Made by a program: the position numbers and the translations under genes. A stretch of 5,161 nt of DNA, from assembly GCA_946539945.1 (NCBI GenBank), contig CAMNHX010000148.1:1-5161 (forward strand), in the 5' to 3' direction. Below the pieces are notes generated by a model. The model was not told the origin of the DNA. It worked only from the letters and a program-made list of their open reading frames with translations, and made no database searches. Shown one piece after another: positions 4,176 through 5,161 of the stretch (positions within the stretch are counted from its first letter, which is position 1; every line of letters starts with the position of its first letter). This DNA comes from an uncultured Desulfobulbus sp. Lineage in GTDB: Bacteria > Desulfobacterota > Desulfobulbia > Desulfobulbales > Desulfobulbaceae.

Positions 4176-5161
4176 ATGAACAAAAAGAATCGACAACTCT
4201 TTAAAGCGGTGGAAGCGGGCGATGCGGCCCAAGTGAGTGCGCTGCTTGACAGAGGGGGCGCTCCAAACGCCATCAAAAAAGATGGTTGGACGGTACTCAT
4301 GTCGGCTGCACGGGAAGGCCATGCGGAGGTGGCCCGCATCTTGCTCAAGGCCCAGGTCGACCCGAATGCCGCCTATAGAAAAAGCTGGACAGCGCTCATA
4401 CTGGCTGCACAGAAAGGACATACGGACGTGGTCCGCGTCTTGCTTGAGGCCCAGGCTGACCCAAACGCCGTCGGAGAAAAGGGCTGGACGCCGCTTATGT
4501 CAGCGGCAGAGCTTGGTTATGCAGACATAGTCCGCCTCTTGCTTGAGGCCCAAGCCAACCCAAATGCCGCCTATAAAGAGGGCTGGACAGCACTCATGTC
4601 GGCAGCGGAGCATGGTCATACGGAGGTGGCCCGCCTCTTGCTTGAGGCCCAAGCCAACCCAAATGCCGCCAAAGAAGATGGTTGGACAGCACTCATGTTG
4701 GCAGCGGAGCATGGTCATACGGAGGTGGCCCGTCTCTTGCTGGAGGCCCAAGCCGACCCGAATGCCACCAAAAAAAACGGCAGTACGGCGCTCATATTGG
4801 CTGCGGCGAAAGATCATGCGGACCTGGTCTGCCTCTTGCTTGCCGCCCAAGCTGATCCAAACGCCTCCCAAAAAGAGGGCTGGACAGCGCTCATGTGGGC
4901 TGCACAGGAAGGCCATACGGATGTGATCCGCGCCTTGCTGGAGGCCCAGGCTGATCCAAACGTCGCCCAAGAAAGAGGCTGGACAGCGCTCATGTCAGCT
5001 GCACAGGAAGGCCATGCAGAGCCAGCCCGCCTCTTGCTTGAGGCCCAGGCCAACCCGAATGCCACAGATAAAGAGGGCTGGACAGCGCTCATGTCAGCTG
5101 CGCAGAACGGCCATACGGAGGTGGTCCGCCTCTTGCTTGAGGCCCAGGCCAACCCAAACGC
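4176..5161 (+). CDS. Ankyrin-repeat protein (partial, C-terminus beyond window)
   Basis: From the ATG at 4176 the frame is open to the window end, giving 328 residues plus two bases. Residues 1-35 form a degenerate capping repeat (LFKAVEAGDAAQVSALL). Eight complete 33-residue ankyrin units start at residues 36, 69, 102, 135, 168, 201, 234 and 267, and a ninth starts at 300 and is cut by the edge. The unit consensus is GWTALMSAA-x2-GH-x-EVARLLLEAQADPNA. Ankyrin arrays are protein-binding scaffolds, and the partner cannot be told from sequence. No signal peptide, membrane segment or extra domain is visible in the part seen, so it looks cytoplasmic, although a C-terminal domain may lie outside. 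The ribosome-binding site is weak (CGGACGGGAAC before the ATG). It follows the phosphorylase stop by 35 bases and may be translated from the same mRNA. Confidence 0.9.
   Translation, partial: MNKKNRQLFKAVEAGDAAQVSALLDRGGAPNAIKKDGWTVLMSAAREGHAEVARILLKAQVDPNAAYRKSWTALILAAQKGHTDVVRVLLEAQADPNAVGEKGWTPLMSAAELGYADIVRLLLEAQANPNAAYKEGWTALMSAAEHGHTEVARLLLEAQANPNAAKEDGWTALMLAAEHGHTEVARLLLEAQADPNATKKNGSTALILAAAKDHADLVCLLLAAQADPNASQKEGWTALMWAAQEGHTDVIRALLEAQADPNVAQERGWTALMSAAQEGHAEPARLLLEAQANPNATDKEGWTALMSAAQNGHTEVVRLLLEAQANPN
4281..5161 (+). repeat. Tandem 99-bp repeats encoding ankyrin units
   Basis: Units begin at 4281, 4380, 4479, 4578, 4677, 4776, 4875, 4974 and 5073 (the last is partial), with no length variation. 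Adjacent units 4578-4676 and 4677-4775 differ at 9 of 99 positions, and the last two differ at about 14 of 89. The unit at 4776 is the most diverged: its Trp is replaced by Ser and the GH motif by DH. Near-identity extends to third codon positions, so it reflects duplication of DNA and not only protein constraint. Confidence 0.9.

Noticed and set aside
4500..4970. Minus-strand 156-codon repetitive open frame
   Set aside because: It is the antisense shadow of the 99-bp ankyrin repeats; the periodicity comes from the sense array.
4281..5161. CRISPR array
   Set aside because: The 99-bp periodicity is wholly coding, in frame and contiguous, with no unique spacers; it is an ankyrin array.

Overview
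The window reads as a piece of a moderately GC-rich Gram-negative chromosome. The best guess is a sulfate-reducing deltaproteobacterium of the Desulfovibrio type. That guess rests on the style of the MetH and purine nucleoside phosphorylase sequences and on the kind of IS200/IS605 remnant present. It comes from reading alone, so the taxonomy is an inference.

Layout. Bases 1-676 (minus strand) carry the N-terminal 225 residues of a cobalamin-dependent-type methionine synthase (metH), cut by the window edge. A divergent intergenic region (677-960) holds plausible promoters in both directions and a 40-bp repeat. Bases 961-1971 (plus) encode a GlmU-type UDP-GlcNAc pyrophosphorylase of only 336 residues, without the acetyltransferase active-site part. 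Bases 1976-2354 are a decayed IS200/IS605-type element read on the minus strand. It has a right-end hairpin directly after the glmU stop, two more strong hairpins, the last zinc-ribbon segment of a TnpB protein, and a left-end repeat that is the second copy of the 846-885 sequence. Then three plus-strand genes follow closely: a DUF1963/YwqG-family protein (2373-3200), a trimeric-type purine nucleoside phosphorylase (3280-4140), and an ankyrin-repeat protein (from 4176, open at the window end) whose 99-bp units are still similar at the DNA level.

How the genes fit together. metH (methionine cycle), glmU (cell-wall precursor) and the phosphorylase (purine salvage) are housekeeping functions with no shared pathway. 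The three rightmost genes are spaced 79 and 35 bp apart on one strand and could share a transcript. DUF1963 and ankyrin-repeat proteins are both common as solitary accessory or immunity-like genes, but no toxin is visible here.

Nothing in the window is clearly a new biological system. The most notable points are the short GlmU, the TnpB relic whose RNA-like end abuts the glmU stop codon, the shared repeat in front of two genes, and the recently expanded ankyrin array.
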